NCBI GenBank assembly: GCA_026129685.1
Contig: JAHCHO010000001.1
Span: forward strand, 186,001-250,000
Direction: 5' to 3'
Length of the DNA: 64,000 nt
DNA from: Fimbriimonadaceae bacterium
Lineage (GTDB): Bacteria; Armatimonadota; Fimbriimonadia; Fimbriimonadales; Fimbriimonadaceae
The translations under genes and the position numbers were made by a program. Shown here in pieces: positions 17,201 through 24,752 of this stretch. The stretch's first letter is position 1; the number at the start of each line of letters is the position of its first letter. The notes below the pieces were generated by a model that worked only from the letters and a program-made list of their open reading frames with translations, did no database searches and was not told where the DNA came from.

Positions 17201-19064
17201 CTTCCTGCCTCCCAAAGCCATCGCGTTTGATCTTGTCGTGTTCGACGAGGCGTCCCAGGTCAAACCGGAGGACGCCCTCTCCGCCCTCGCCCGAGCGTGC
17301 CAGGCCATCGTCGTCGGCGACTCCAGGCAGATGCCGCCAACCACCTTCTTCGAGCGTCTGGCCGGCGACGATGAGGACGAGGAGACTTACGACGCCGGCG
17401 GCGCCACCGTCGTCGAGAGCATCCTGGCTCTCCTTCGCGCCAAAGTGCCCGACCACTCGCCAAGGTCGCGCGATCTTCGCTGGCACTACCGCAGTCGGCA
17501 CGAGTCGCTCATCGCGTCGTCGAACCGCCTCTTCTACAAGGACCGGCTCTTCGTCATCCCCCATGCCGAACGCAGGCCCGCCGACTTGGGACTGCGCTAC
17601 CATCCAACGGACGGCGTATACCTCCGCTCCCGGTCGCGAACGAACCCGCAGGAAGCCGAGGCGGTCATCGAGGCCGTGGCCCGACACTTGGAGACCACCC
17701 CCGAACTCTCTCTCGGCGTCGCCGCCTTTAGCCTCGCCCAGCAACGCACCCTCGAAGACAAACTCGACCTCCTCACCGAGCAACGTCCCGAACTGATGGC
17801 CGCCTACCGTGCGCACCACCCGTTCGAACCCGTCTTCGTCAAGAACCTCGAACGGATCCAGGGGGACGAGCGAGACGTCGTCCTAATCAGCGTCGGCTAC
17901 GGCAAGGACGAGTCCGGTGCGCTCTTCATGAACTTTGGACCCCTCAACCAAGACGGGGGCGAGCGCCGACTCAACGTGCTCATCACGCGAGCCCGTCGCC
18001 GTTGCGAGGTGTTCGCCAATTTCCGAGGCTCCGAACTCCGCATCGAGGAGTCGACCCAAGCGGGCGTCCGCGCCCTGCGCACCTTCCTCCACTACGCGGA
18101 AACCGGCGAGTTGGACCTCCCCGAGGCCACCGGCCGTCTGCCCCAGTCTCCTTTCGAGGAAGCCGTGGTCGAAACGGTGCGCCGACTCGGCTACGAGGCC
18201 CACCCCCAGGTCGGATCCGCCGGGTTCTTTGTGGACATCGGGGTGCTCGACAAAGAGGAGCCCGGTCGCTACCGGCTCGGAGTCGAGTGCGACGGCGCTT
18301 CGTACCACTCGTCCCGCAGTGCGCGCGACCGGGACCGTCTGCGCCAGTCCGTCCTCGAAGACCGGGGCTGGCGCCTTCACCGAATCTGGTCCACCGACTG
18401 GTTCAGCCATCGCGAACGCGAGACGGAGCGACTGAGGGCGGCGCTGGAGGATCCCCCGATCGGTCGGTCCCCCGTCGTCCCGGAACCCGACCCTCCGATC
18501 CCCACCGAGACCGTCACGGTTCCGCCGATCCGTCCCGCCGACTATGTGCGGGCCGATCTGTCCGGGCAACGAGTCCCCTACCGCTCGGAAATTCAGCCAA
18601 CGGCCTATCTTCCCGCCATCCGCATCGTCGTCGCCGCCGAGGCGCCGATCCACCGCGACGTGCTCTACGAGCGACTCAAGACCGTGGCCGAGGTTGCCCG
18701 CGCCGGAAGCCAGGTTCGACGCGTGTTCGACCTTGCGCTCGCCGCCGCCCGCATTCAGGGCGTGATCGAGATCGACGGCCAATTCGTGCTGTCCCCGGCG
18801 CAACGCCACTTCCCTCCCCGAACCCTCGGCGACCGCTCGCCCGCCCAGACCTACCCGCCCGAGATCGCGACCCTTGCCTCCCAGATCGTGGCGGATGCCT
18901 TTCGAATCGACGAGGCCACCCTCGTCCGCAGCGTGTGCCGGCTGTTGGGCGCCAAGGCGACCGCGACCGCCGTCGAGGCGGTGACGCAAGCCCTGCGCAC
19001 CGAGACGTTCCACAGGCGCGTGAAGGTGGCTGACGGCGCTTACGAGCGCCTCGGCGATCCCTAA
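14241..19064 (+). CDS. DUF4011 - SF1 helicase - Vsr-like nuclease - DUF3320 protein (defence-associated type)
   Basis: 1607 residues. The N-terminal DUF4011 signature is ARERLLDLSLRNRLLNHR (residues ~20-37). The SF1 helicase core has Walker A GPPGTGKS at 361-368, Walker B VVFDEASQ near 1000-1006, GDSRQMPPT and the C-terminal motif ERRLNVLITRARRR. A Vsr/MTES_1575-type PD-(D/E)XK nuclease domain runs from about 1300 to 1405 (RLGVECDGASYH, LEDRGWRLHRIWSTDWF). The tail (YLPAIRIVVAAEAPIHRDVLYERL onward) is the DUF3320 winged-helix-like region. Such proteins are ATP-dependent nuclease-helicases often found in defence islands. GTG 14241 or ATG 14259 could be the start. It stands alone directly behind the ribosomal operon. 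Confidence 0.9.
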   Translation: MGDSPDMPEPRLQSRLDTARERLLDLSLRNRLLNHRPSKRRGFVAVGEDPAEIFLLLRLGKKLSIIGRPDASPPDATAESLRQAQLTGLYDFGDAESLARLEREAREELESALGPEIRTGDLALSTNLPDPVLRAVLRQTYRDQRAGLEELGVNLLHVALGALEWYEADDSQEARFAPLVLLPVELQPLASGEFRLKQGQDDPEGNLSLAVKLHKEHRLDLPVLPDEIETPELDSPAARSLVEGAFQRYFDHVAGLVVRRPRWKVHRDRVAVDFFSFAKLALYRDLGGNGWPDGNPPLDQGIVADLLGEEGLCPIDPVVGETDSVDPVRPLADNVDVVDSDSSQALALLEARRGHTMVIEGPPGTGKSQTITNLLAQAVFDGKRVLFVAEKRAALEVVLRNLSQVGLGEACLDLHSDKTTKRAFFEDLRETAARAAPMARDLDDELKDCEAKRFELNRYVEEANDPLPGRGFAPVEIIGRLVQWDDRTAADGRPALAPNDRLGPVGLASMARPDFLAAGDLLRRAEAAVRAHGLPTANPFFGGSRVQPLLPVDRVRVAEDLAIVREKVERAIALRDNLAGDLRPLPGDEPKLAALAEALESMPDVPGVRWSDEAWTSSDGNLESFVEARARLEVVHQTWDDRLNGSAWNEDRRETLRLLRDLERANPIVRFLRRLGPVGQAVRAAEKLFALPARRTLGELAEALEALAEAREGAATVDRNHAVARRAFGSASEQSADVLRDALRWRRRVASEIACRALPDNLFERLEQGLATAGSAASARRFGEARRDAYDALEACLGRIGLDAAFDDPRHLANLPNAPLDEVLARLDAMGRRMDDLDDLVRVNQALAPLEALGIDDLPRRARAWADAGSRLVECFERSYFELLLREAFATRPTLAAFDRAQHEDLRRRFIELDRQILAHNRARVARAHWDRARLAGSGAFGAANELRTQWMAKRPKWTVRTAMAKAGPLVQDLKPIFMMSPLSVATFLPPKAIAFDLVVFDEASQVKPEDALSALARACQAIVVGDSRQMPPTTFFERLAGDDEDEETYDAGGATVVESILALLRAKVPDHSPRSRDLRWHYRSRHESLIASSNRLFYKDRLFVIPHAERRPADLGLRYHPTDGVYLRSRSRTNPQEAEAVIEAVARHLETTPELSLGVAAFSLAQQRTLEDKLDLLTEQRPELMAAYRAHHPFEPVFVKNLERIQGDERDVVLISVGYGKDESGALFMNFGPLNQDGGERRLNVLITRARRRCEVFANFRGSELRIEESTQAGVRALRTFLHYAETGELDLPEATGRLPQSPFEEAVVETVRRLGYEAHPQVGSAGFFVDIGVLDKEEPGRYRLGVECDGASYHSSRSARDRDRLRQSVLEDRGWRLHRIWSTDWFSHRERETERLRAALEDPPIGRSPVVPEPDPPIPTETVTVPPIRPADYVRADLSGQRVPYRSEIQPTAYLPAIRIVVAAEAPIHRDVLYERLKTVAEVARAGSQVRRVFDLALAAARIQGVIEIDGQFVLSPAQRHFPPRTLGDRSPAQTYPPEIATLASQIVADAFRIDEATLVRSVCRLLGAKATATAVEAVTQALRTETFHRRVKVADGAYERLGDP

Positions 19065-19148
19065 TTCGTTCGCAGTCGTTCCTGGGATTCAGACTCCCGA
19101 AGAGAGTCGTGAACCCCGCCTCGCCTTCGACAACGACCAAACTAGCCC

Positions 19149-19177
19149 TTGACAAGACCGATCTCGCTTGTTATTGT
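19149..19177 (+). promoter_or_regulatory. Promoter of the RCC1-repeat gene
   Basis: A consensus -35 TTGACA at 19149-19154, 17-bp spacer, and TATTGT at 19172-19177. The -10 ends 8 nt before ATG 19186, leaving almost no leader. This is the most consensus-like promoter in the window. Confidence 0.65.
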
Positions 19178-19185
19178 TGACTCAA

Positions 19186-21900
19186 ATGTCAGAATACTGG
19201 CGTCGGCTGATCGGGCTCATGCGACGTGCCGCCCGCTGGGTTGCGATCCTTGCGGTTTCGATCGTGGCTCTTAGCGCCCGCGCCCAGCAGGAGCTCTGGC
19301 GTTGGGGTGCGGCTCACTCGGGGGTCTTCGCGTCCCCCAAACTGGCTCCCGAGTTTTGGTCCCAGACCGAAGCTTGGGCGATGGACGCCGGCGGAAACGT
19401 GTTGCTCGTCCTGAATGGCGACGGGCGGGTGCGCCAATGGGGAGCATCGCCGCTCTTGGTTCCCTTGACCGACGTCAAGGGAATCAGCGCTGGCGCAAAT
19501 CACTACCTTGCGGTCCGGGAAGACGGGACAGTCTGGGCGTGGGGTAACAACACCACGGGGCAACTCGGGAACGGCACGACCACAAACAGCACGACCCCGG
19601 TTCAAGTGACGGGTCTGACCGACGTTGTGGCCGTCAGTGCGGGGTCCGGCCATAGCCTCGCCTTGCGTCGAGACGGTACGGTCTACGGGTGGGGCGCCAA
19701 CGCGCAGGGCCAAGTCGGCAACGGCGCTCGGCACGGGGTTGGCGGCCCGCTCATCCAGGTCACGCCGACGCAAACGGCCATCAGCGGCGTCCGTTCGATC
19801 GAGGCGGGGCCCGCTTGCTCCTTCGCCATCAAGCAAGACGGTTCGCTCTGGGCTTGGGGGTCCAACCAAAACGGCATCCTCGGCATCGGCAAAGACGAAC
19901 TGCGCGTCTTCAACCCGGGGCCCCCGCCCACCTACTCCTATTCCTACCCACGCCCCGAGCGTGTCCCTGTGCCAGCCGCTGTCCGTGCCGTCGCCGCGAG
20001 CCTCAACGGGAGTATGTGTCTCGCGCTGGCGGAAGGTGGTTCGGTATGGGCCTGGGGCCGCAACCAGTACATCTGGTGGGAACAGCCGGGGAACCAGACC
20101 TGGCGGTTCGTCGGCGTCCTCGGTGAGGGCACTTTCGTGTGGGGTCGGTTTCGTCCGACCCAGGTCAGGCGCCTGTCGAGCGCCACCGCGATCGCGACGG
20201 AAAAGGGACGTTCCTACGCGATCCAGGGTGGCAAGGTTTGGGCCTGGGGTGGTGAGCGCCACCCAACGGAAGAGACCATGCTCCGGGCCGAGCAGTACCT
20301 GGGCGACGGCACCATCTTCCCTAGTTCGCTCCCAGTCCCCGTCGCCTCGCTTCCTCCGCCGAGTCCCGCCCAGCCCTACTTCTGGCAGATAGCCGCCGGC
20401 GGCGGCACTGGCCTAGCCGCTTCCGGCTTCACCTATGCCCTCTCCGGGGCTTCCGGACCCGACTCTTTCGCCCTGACCGTTTCCCCGAGCATCGTCGAAC
20501 CGGGAACTCCGCTCACCATCAGCGCGATCCTGGGCGCAAACTTGGAGGGACCGGTCTACGTACGGACGGCCGCCGGGGCCCTCGAGGCCGCGCCGCTCGA
20601 GTTACGCCTCGTAGAGGTCAGCCCGGGGGTCTATGCTCAGACGATTCCGAGCGATTTCCTGAGGGTCGCTCGCACCAACCCCGTCCAGCTCCAAGGGACC
20701 GCCTACCACAAGGGACAGACGGTCGAGGCGTCCGCACCGATCGTCATCGCGAGCACCGACGAGACCGGGCGGCAGGTGAGTCCGCGCTTGGCCCTGTCGC
20801 TACAGCCGGCCGGTTCCGTTCGCGTTGGCCCTGGGCAGCTCCGAACCGTGAGCCTATCGGTCACGAACCCGCACGACGTTGGTCTCGGCGGGGGCACCGT
20901 GACCCTCACGCTGGCGAACGGTCTGGCGTTGCAGGGCTACCGAGCGGATCCGACCGACCAGGGAGACTGGGCCTACGACCCAACAAACCGGACGCTGAAG
21001 TTCACCGGCCTCTTCCCGGCACACAGCCTGCTTCGGGCGTCGCTTCAGGTGAAGACACCCTCGCAGGGAGGCGTGACGCTACCGGTTACGCTGTCTGCGG
21101 TCTCTGATGCGGGACCCCAGAACGTCCAATCGAGCCTTTTTGTGGATACCCAACCCCCCGGTGCCCCCAACGATATCTTGGTGGACGACTCGAACGGTTA
21201 CGCCGTGTACACGGGAAAGATCCTGGACGGAACCAAGCAGGTCTTGCCGAACGGCATTGGCGGCTCCGCCCAGCCGCACTGGCTGATCTACCATCTGACC
21301 GTCGGTTCGGGCATCGGCAATCTGAAACTATGGACCAAGCTTCGGACGAGCGGAACGCCGATGGCACCCCTGAATCTTCCCGCCTCCTATGGTTACGGTC
21401 CACCAACGACCCTGCCGTTGTATCGGGCGGAGTTCACCGGCCTTGACCAGAGGTCGACGGTTACCGCCTATGTCGACACCGAGACGACGTTGCTCACCCT
21501 TCTCGACCTGATCGTCGAATTCGTGGCCGGTAGGTTATCAATTCCGCCACCAACCCTTGACAACGTCGTGACCCTCTACGACCAGTTGAGATCGGGTGGA
21601 TTCCTAGGCAACATGCTCGGTCGGTTCAACCCGATGCCCAGTACGTTTTGGAGCATGTTCGGCGCGATCGGCGCCGCCGTAGGTGATCTGTACCGTAGCG
21701 ACTTCGTGACGATTCTCAAAAGGGTCGTGTTCGCCGGCGTCGAGGAGAGCCGCATCTTGAGTATCTTTGAACTCGCCGACAAGATCCTGCCCATCTGGAC
21801 CTTTGCCGACGTAATCCAAGACTACCTGTACTGGGGAATGGCGAATCGTTGGCAGCCCGTGTCCGTTTCCTTCTACCCCGTCCGCAAAGGTGACGATTGA
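19186..21900 (+). CDS. Exported RCC1-repeat protein
   Basis: 904 residues from ATG 19186; an upstream in-frame TTG lies inside the promoter and is rejected. The N-terminal signal (LMRRAARWVAILAVSIVALSARAQ) is followed to about residue 420 by RCC1-type beta-propeller blades, for example VSAGSGHSLALRRDGTVYGWG and VWAWGNNTTGQLGNGTTTN. From ~430 there are Ig-like beta domains (DSFALTVSPSIVEPGTPLTI). The last 150 residues include a hydrophobic helical part (LLTLLDLIVEFVAG). RCC1 propellers usually mediate binding; no catalytic motif is visible. It overlaps the dockerin gene by 1 nt (TGATG), so the two are co-expressed. Confidence 0.85.
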   Translation: MSEYWRRLIGLMRRAARWVAILAVSIVALSARAQQELWRWGAAHSGVFASPKLAPEFWSQTEAWAMDAGGNVLLVLNGDGRVRQWGASPLLVPLTDVKGISAGANHYLAVREDGTVWAWGNNTTGQLGNGTTTNSTTPVQVTGLTDVVAVSAGSGHSLALRRDGTVYGWGANAQGQVGNGARHGVGGPLIQVTPTQTAISGVRSIEAGPACSFAIKQDGSLWAWGSNQNGILGIGKDELRVFNPGPPPTYSYSYPRPERVPVPAAVRAVAASLNGSMCLALAEGGSVWAWGRNQYIWWEQPGNQTWRFVGVLGEGTFVWGRFRPTQVRRLSSATAIATEKGRSYAIQGGKVWAWGGERHPTEETMLRAEQYLGDGTIFPSSLPVPVASLPPPSPAQPYFWQIAAGGGTGLAASGFTYALSGASGPDSFALTVSPSIVEPGTPLTISAILGANLEGPVYVRTAAGALEAAPLELRLVEVSPGVYAQTIPSDFLRVARTNPVQLQGTAYHKGQTVEASAPIVIASTDETGRQVSPRLALSLQPAGSVRVGPGQLRTVSLSVTNPHDVGLGGGTVTLTLANGLALQGYRADPTDQGDWAYDPTNRTLKFTGLFPAHSLLRASLQVKTPSQGGVTLPVTLSAVSDAGPQNVQSSLFVDTQPPGAPNDILVDDSNGYAVYTGKILDGTKQVLPNGIGGSAQPHWLIYHLTVGSGIGNLKLWTKLRTSGTPMAPLNLPASYGYGPPTTLPLYRAEFTGLDQRSTVTAYVDTETTLLTLLDLIVEFVAGRLSIPPPTLDNVVTLYDQLRSGGFLGNMLGRFNPMPSTFWSMFGAIGAAVGDLYRSDFVTILKRVVFAGVEESRILSIFELADKILPIWTFADVIQDYLYWGMANRWQPVSVSFYPVRKGDD

Positions 21901-22817
21901 TGACGATGATTGGCCGATCTGCCGCGCTATTAGCGACCGTCGCCGTGTTGGCCTGCGTCGTGCGCTCCCAGAGCTACCGAGTCGAGACAACGACCGAACC
22001 GGTGGGGTCCGGAACGCACTACGCCTTTCGGATCGTGTACGAGCATGGTCCCTCGACCGCCGTCGCCTCGCTAACCAACCCCGTATGGCAGTGGGGGTTC
22101 TATCTGCCCGACATGGCGGAGTCCTTCGAAGAAGTGACGACCCCGGCCGGCTGGAACTGGACCTACGACCCTACTACCGGTCTTCTATCGTTCTTTACGG
22201 GAGGGCCGAACGGCTGGGGATCTGGCGATTACGGCAACGCGACCCTCGCGCCCAATGCGAGCCTCGACGGATTTGGGCTGTGGTCCCGGTTTCCCCCCGC
22301 GCAAACCCTCGGGCTGGCCTACGACACGACGTGGCACCGTGAACGCGCATACGTGACGGCCCCCGCCGCGCCAATGGCACGATTGCCCCTGATGCTCGGG
22401 CCGCTGGCCTTCGGAGAGGGCATCGTGTTCCACCTCGACACCTACCGACAGGGCGACCAAGCGCCAACGATGTCGATTGACACGCCCTTGCTCGGCAATA
22501 GTATTGGCTTCGGGCTGCAAGACCAAGTTCCCGTGACCGGACGCCTTCAGGGGGGAACCTGGTTGGCTAGGCGCTTCACGATCCCCCAGCCTTCTTCGGA
22601 TCGGCTCGACCTGGACCCGCTCCTCTTGATCAACGGCGACGTTAACGGCGACAATTCGGTTAACCTTGCCGACTTTCTGGCATTGCGCGGTGCGTTCGGT
22701 GCGACGACCGATTCGCCGAAATGGAATCCGGGCGCGGACCTGAACCGCGACGGGACCGTCAACGTGATGGACTTCCTCGTTCTAAGAAGCGGCTTCGGAC
22801 AGATTGGCGACCCATAG
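21900..22817 (+). CDS. Exported protein with dockerin-like EF-hand pair
   Basis: 305 residues from ATG 21900. Signal peptide: MTMIGRSAALLATVAVLACVVRSQ. The central ~200 residues are an unrecognised beta-rich, tryptophan-rich region. The C-terminus carries two calcium-binding dockerin I-type loops: NGDVNGDNSVNLADFLALRGAFG and NPGADLNRDGTVNVMDFLVLRSGFG. In many environmental bacteria such dockerin-like tails are not tied to cellulosomes. No cohesin gene is in view. Translationally coupled to the RCC1 gene, so the two products may act together outside the cell. Confidence 0.85.
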   Translation: MTMIGRSAALLATVAVLACVVRSQSYRVETTTEPVGSGTHYAFRIVYEHGPSTAVASLTNPVWQWGFYLPDMAESFEEVTTPAGWNWTYDPTTGLLSFFTGGPNGWGSGDYGNATLAPNASLDGFGLWSRFPPAQTLGLAYDTTWHRERAYVTAPAAPMARLPLMLGPLAFGEGIVFHLDTYRQGDQAPTMSIDTPLLGNSIGFGLQDQVPVTGRLQGGTWLARRFTIPQPSSDRLDLDPLLLINGDVNGDNSVNLADFLALRGAFGATTDSPKWNPGADLNRDGTVNVMDFLVLRSGFGQIGDP

Positions 22818-22851
22818 AAGCCCCTGGCTAACTACGATCGGCAACAATGCC

Positions 22852-23112
22852 CTAGGTGGCACCGAGCCGATGCCTTAACTCCTGGTCCGGAACCCCGTCC
22901 ACGCGCAAGCGCTTGGAGCGCGAAGTCTGCCCCCGAACCACCGAGACGCTTGATTTCGGCACGCCCAGCGCCTTCGCCAGAAGCTCGCACACCGCCGCGT
23001 TCGCCTCGCCGTCCGTCGGGGCGGCGTTGACCCAGACCCGCACCGTATCCCCGTCCGCCTCCACGCGGTTGCGGCTCGATCGGGGCGTGACGCGAACCGC
23101 GACCTCGCCCAT
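22852..23112 (-). CDS. DUF167/YggU family protein
   Basis: 86 residues: GEVAVRVTPRSSRNRVEADGDTVRVWVNAAPTDGEANAAVCELLAKALGVPKSSVSVVRGQTSRSKRLRV-type sequence is the full YggU domain, with the PxxGxAN-like motif as PTDGEANAA. Function unknown in bacteria. ATG 23112 overlaps the divIVA stop by one base (TGATG), forming a divIVA-yggU operon as in other phyla. Confidence 0.93.
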   Translation of the reverse strand: MGEVAVRVTPRSSRNRVEADGDTVRVWVNAAPTDGEANAAVCELLAKALGVPKSSVSVVRGQTSRSKRLRVDGVPDQELRHRLGAT

Positions 23113-23576
23113 CACGCCCCCGCGAGGCCTTCGGTCGGGTCGGCGAGCGCCTTGAGCGTTTCCTCGAGTTCGGCGCGCATCCGACGGCGGAAGCGCATGC
23201 GGTCGAGTTCCAGTTGTTCGAGCTGCCAATGAAGCTCCTTGACCCGCTCTTCGGCCGCCCGCGTTTCCTCCGCAAGGCGCTGCCGAGACTCCTCGCGCAC
23301 CACCTCCGCCTCCCGGTGGGCGAGGGCGCGCGTTTCATCCGCCATCTTCTGCGCGAGCAGAATAGACTCCTTGAGCGTGTGCTCCTGGCTTCGGAACCGC
23401 TCCAACTCTTGCTCCTGAAGGGCGAGCTTCTCGTGCGCGGCCTTGAGTTCGGAGAGGAGACGCTCGATCTCCGCCGAGGCCCGAGCAAGGAGGGCGTCGG
23501 TGGCCTTGCGCTTGTAGCCGCGCAACGCGAGCGGCAGGCCGGCGTGGTCCAGGTCGATCGGTAACAGGCGATCCAT
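23112..23576 (-). CDS. DivIVA-family coiled-coil protein
   Basis: 154 residues. The N-terminal membrane-binding part is short (MDRLLPIDLDHAGLPLALRGYKR, the DivIVA F-x-xxxx-GYK-R pattern). A long coiled coil follows (residues ~30-140, rich in E, L, R, A, e.g. EIERLLSELKAAHEKLALQE). DivIVA proteins mark curved membrane at poles and septa. It is shorter than Gram-positive DivIVA. GGAGG lies 12 nt upstream of ATG 23576, with AAGG closer. The promoter at 23616-23644 drives it. Confidence 0.82.
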   Translation of the reverse strand: MDRLLPIDLDHAGLPLALRGYKRKATDALLARASAEIERLLSELKAAHEKLALQEQELERFRSQEHTLKESILLAQKMADETRALAHREAEVVREESRQRLAEETRAAEERVKELHWQLEQLELDRMRFRRRMRAELEETLKALADPTEGLAGA

Positions 23577-23615
23577 GCGTACCTTGATCCTCCGTGATCG
23601 TTTCGATACGCCCTT

Positions 23616-23644
23616 AGGATACGTCGCTTTCGGCCGAAGCGCAA
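23616..23644 (-). promoter_or_regulatory. Promoter of divIVA-yggU
   Basis: On the minus strand, TTGCGC at 23644-23639 and TATCCT at 23621-23616 are spaced by 17 bp. The predicted start is about 30-35 nt upstream of the ATG, leaving room for the GGAGG ribosome site. Confidence 0.5.
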
Positions 23645-23654
23645 CGGAAAGTGC

Positions 23655-24068
23655 CTACGCCGATTCGGAATCGGGCGCCTTTGCGCGAAAAGCGTTCCAC
23701 GCGAAGGAAAGCCATCCGGCGATGAGGCACGCCCCGCCCAAGGGCGTCAGCATCGCGACCGCCGGCACCGCCATCGTCGCCGACGCCCAGTCGCCGAACG
23801 CCAAAGCGTACAGTGATCCGCTGAAGAGCGCCGTGCCGACCACGAAGAGCCAACCCGTCGCCCTGGTCCGTCGATCGCAGTCCAGCCGGTCGTGCAAGGC
23901 CGCGAGGAGAAGCAGGGCGATCCCGTGCCAAAGCTGGTACTCCACCCCCGTCCGATAGGTCGCGAGTCGTTCCACCGATAGCTGGTTGCGCAAAGCGTGC
24001 GTCCCGAACGCCCCCAACATGACGGCCGACCCTGCAAAGAGCGCCCCGAGCGTGGCCTGAAATCGCAT
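23655..24068 (-). CDS. DUF423 (YgdD-like) inner-membrane protein
   Basis: 137 residues with four hydrophobic segments. The DUF423 pattern is clear: ALFAGSAVMLGAFGTHALRNQLS at the N-terminus, YQLWHGIALLLLAAL, FVVGTALFSGSLYALAFG and PLGGACLIAGWLSFAW. Function unknown. ATG 24068 is preferred over the in-frame TTG at 24074 because TACGCT ends 5 nt upstream of it, implying a leaderless message. Confidence 0.92.
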   Translation of the reverse strand: MRFQATLGALFAGSAVMLGAFGTHALRNQLSVERLATYRTGVEYQLWHGIALLLLAALHDRLDCDRRTRATGWLFVVGTALFSGSLYALAFGDWASATMAVPAVAMLTPLGGACLIAGWLSFAWNAFRAKAPDSESA

Positions 24069-24073
24069 GGCCA

Positions 24074-24079
24074 AGCGTA
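24074..24079 (-). promoter_or_regulatory. -10 element of the DUF423 gene (leaderless type)
   Basis: TACGCT on the minus strand, five nucleotides before ATG 24068. Confidence 0.4.
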
Positions 24080-24094
24080 CCGGGCGCCCAATGG

Positions 24095-24127
24095 AAAACG
24101 GCGGGAGCCCGCAAGGGACTCCCGCCG
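24095..24127 (-). terminator. Intrinsic terminator of the pseudopilin gene
   Basis: A 12-bp GC-rich stem with one bulge and a GCAA-type loop (arms 24099-24110 and 24115-24127), followed on the minus strand by TTTT. A well-formed rho-independent terminator 30 nt past the stop at 24159. Confidence 0.8.
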
Positions 24128-24158
24128 AATTCGGTTGGGGTGCCGTGAAGAGTCGGGA

Positions 24159-24551
24159 CTAGCTGCCGTCGCAGCCCGGGGTGTAGCCCGCGCCGCAGGG
24201 GCCGTCGGCCTCTTCGAAGTCGGCGATCGTGCAGTGCACGGTGAACGGAGCGTTGCTCAGGTCCACGAAGTACGTGCCGCCTCGCGGGCAGATCGGCTCG
24301 TTCTGCAGGTCGGTGAGCGTCGCGGAAACGGGGCTGGCGATCGCCGCGTAAGCCGACCCGGACTTGATCTTCCAGGCCTGGACCGCGTTCGCGATCGTCT
24401 GCATGTTGGAGCGGGCCGTCTTCTTCTCGGAGTCGGCCACCGCGCTCAAGTAGAGCGGGAGAGCGACCGCCATCAGGACGGCCAGAATGAGAACCGTAAC
24501 AAGGAGTTCGACGAGGGTGAAGCCCTTGCGCGTCTTCTTAATCGTAACCAT
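24159..24551 (-). CDS. Type IV pilin-like (prepilin/pseudopilin) protein
   Basis: 130 residues. MVTIKKTRKGFTLVELLVTVLILAVLMAVALPLY is a class III prepilin signal cleaved by PilD after the Gly before FTLVELL, followed by the hydrophobic stem. The globular part includes ARSNMQTIANAVQAWKIKSG and cysteines (CPRGG, CTIADF, CGAGYTPGCDGS) that may form C-terminal disulfides as in major pseudopilins. Start ATG 24551; GAGGAGG lies 16 nt upstream, unusually far. Preceded by a structured leader and followed by a clear terminator, so it is expressed alone. The role (pilus versus type II secretion) cannot be decided. Confidence 0.9.
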   Translation of the reverse strand: MVTIKKTRKGFTLVELLVTVLILAVLMAVALPLYLSAVADSEKKTARSNMQTIANAVQAWKIKSGSAYAAIASPVSATLTDLQNEPICPRGGTYFVDLSNAPFTVHCTIADFEEADGPCGAGYTPGCDGS

Positions 24552-24735
24552 GGTTTGTGACTGATTCCTCCTCAACCGCGCGGCGCGCCGGTCGTGATCG
24601 TCAAGTCTCATATCGGCTGGCGAACCTCGGTTACTACAGGCCTCCCAGCCGATAACCTTGCCGGTTTGCGCTCGGGAACCCCTCCCAAAGGGCGAATAGG
24701 CCCTTCGCGCCGGTCCCTCCCCGATTCCCCCGAAC
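24552..24735 (-). promoter_or_regulatory. Structured 5' leader of the pseudopilin gene, possible riboswitch
   Basis: About 180 nt with two nested structures on the minus strand: a perfect 10-bp stem (24645-24654 with 24611-24620) enclosing a 24-nt loop, and an upstream hairpin (24700-24705 with 24688-24693). Between them lies an unpaired GCGCAAACCGGCAAGG-type segment. Pilin genes are often controlled by c-di-GMP riboswitches, but I could not match the GEMM consensus, so the class is open. Confidence 0.4.
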
Positions 24736-24740
24736 CGTCG

Positions 24741-24746
24741 TATCCT
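24741..24746 (+). promoter_or_regulatory. -10 element of the YARHG lipoprotein gene (leaderless type)
   Basis: TATCCT ends exactly six nucleotides before GTG 24753. Confidence 0.5.
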
Positions 24747-24752
24747 TGAACC

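Noticed and set aside
24552-24735. c-di-GMP-I (GEMM) riboswitch call
   Set aside because: The GCAAAC-type string is present, but the second GACGCAAAGC block and the GAAA tetraloop arrangement are not; kept only as an unclassified structured leader.
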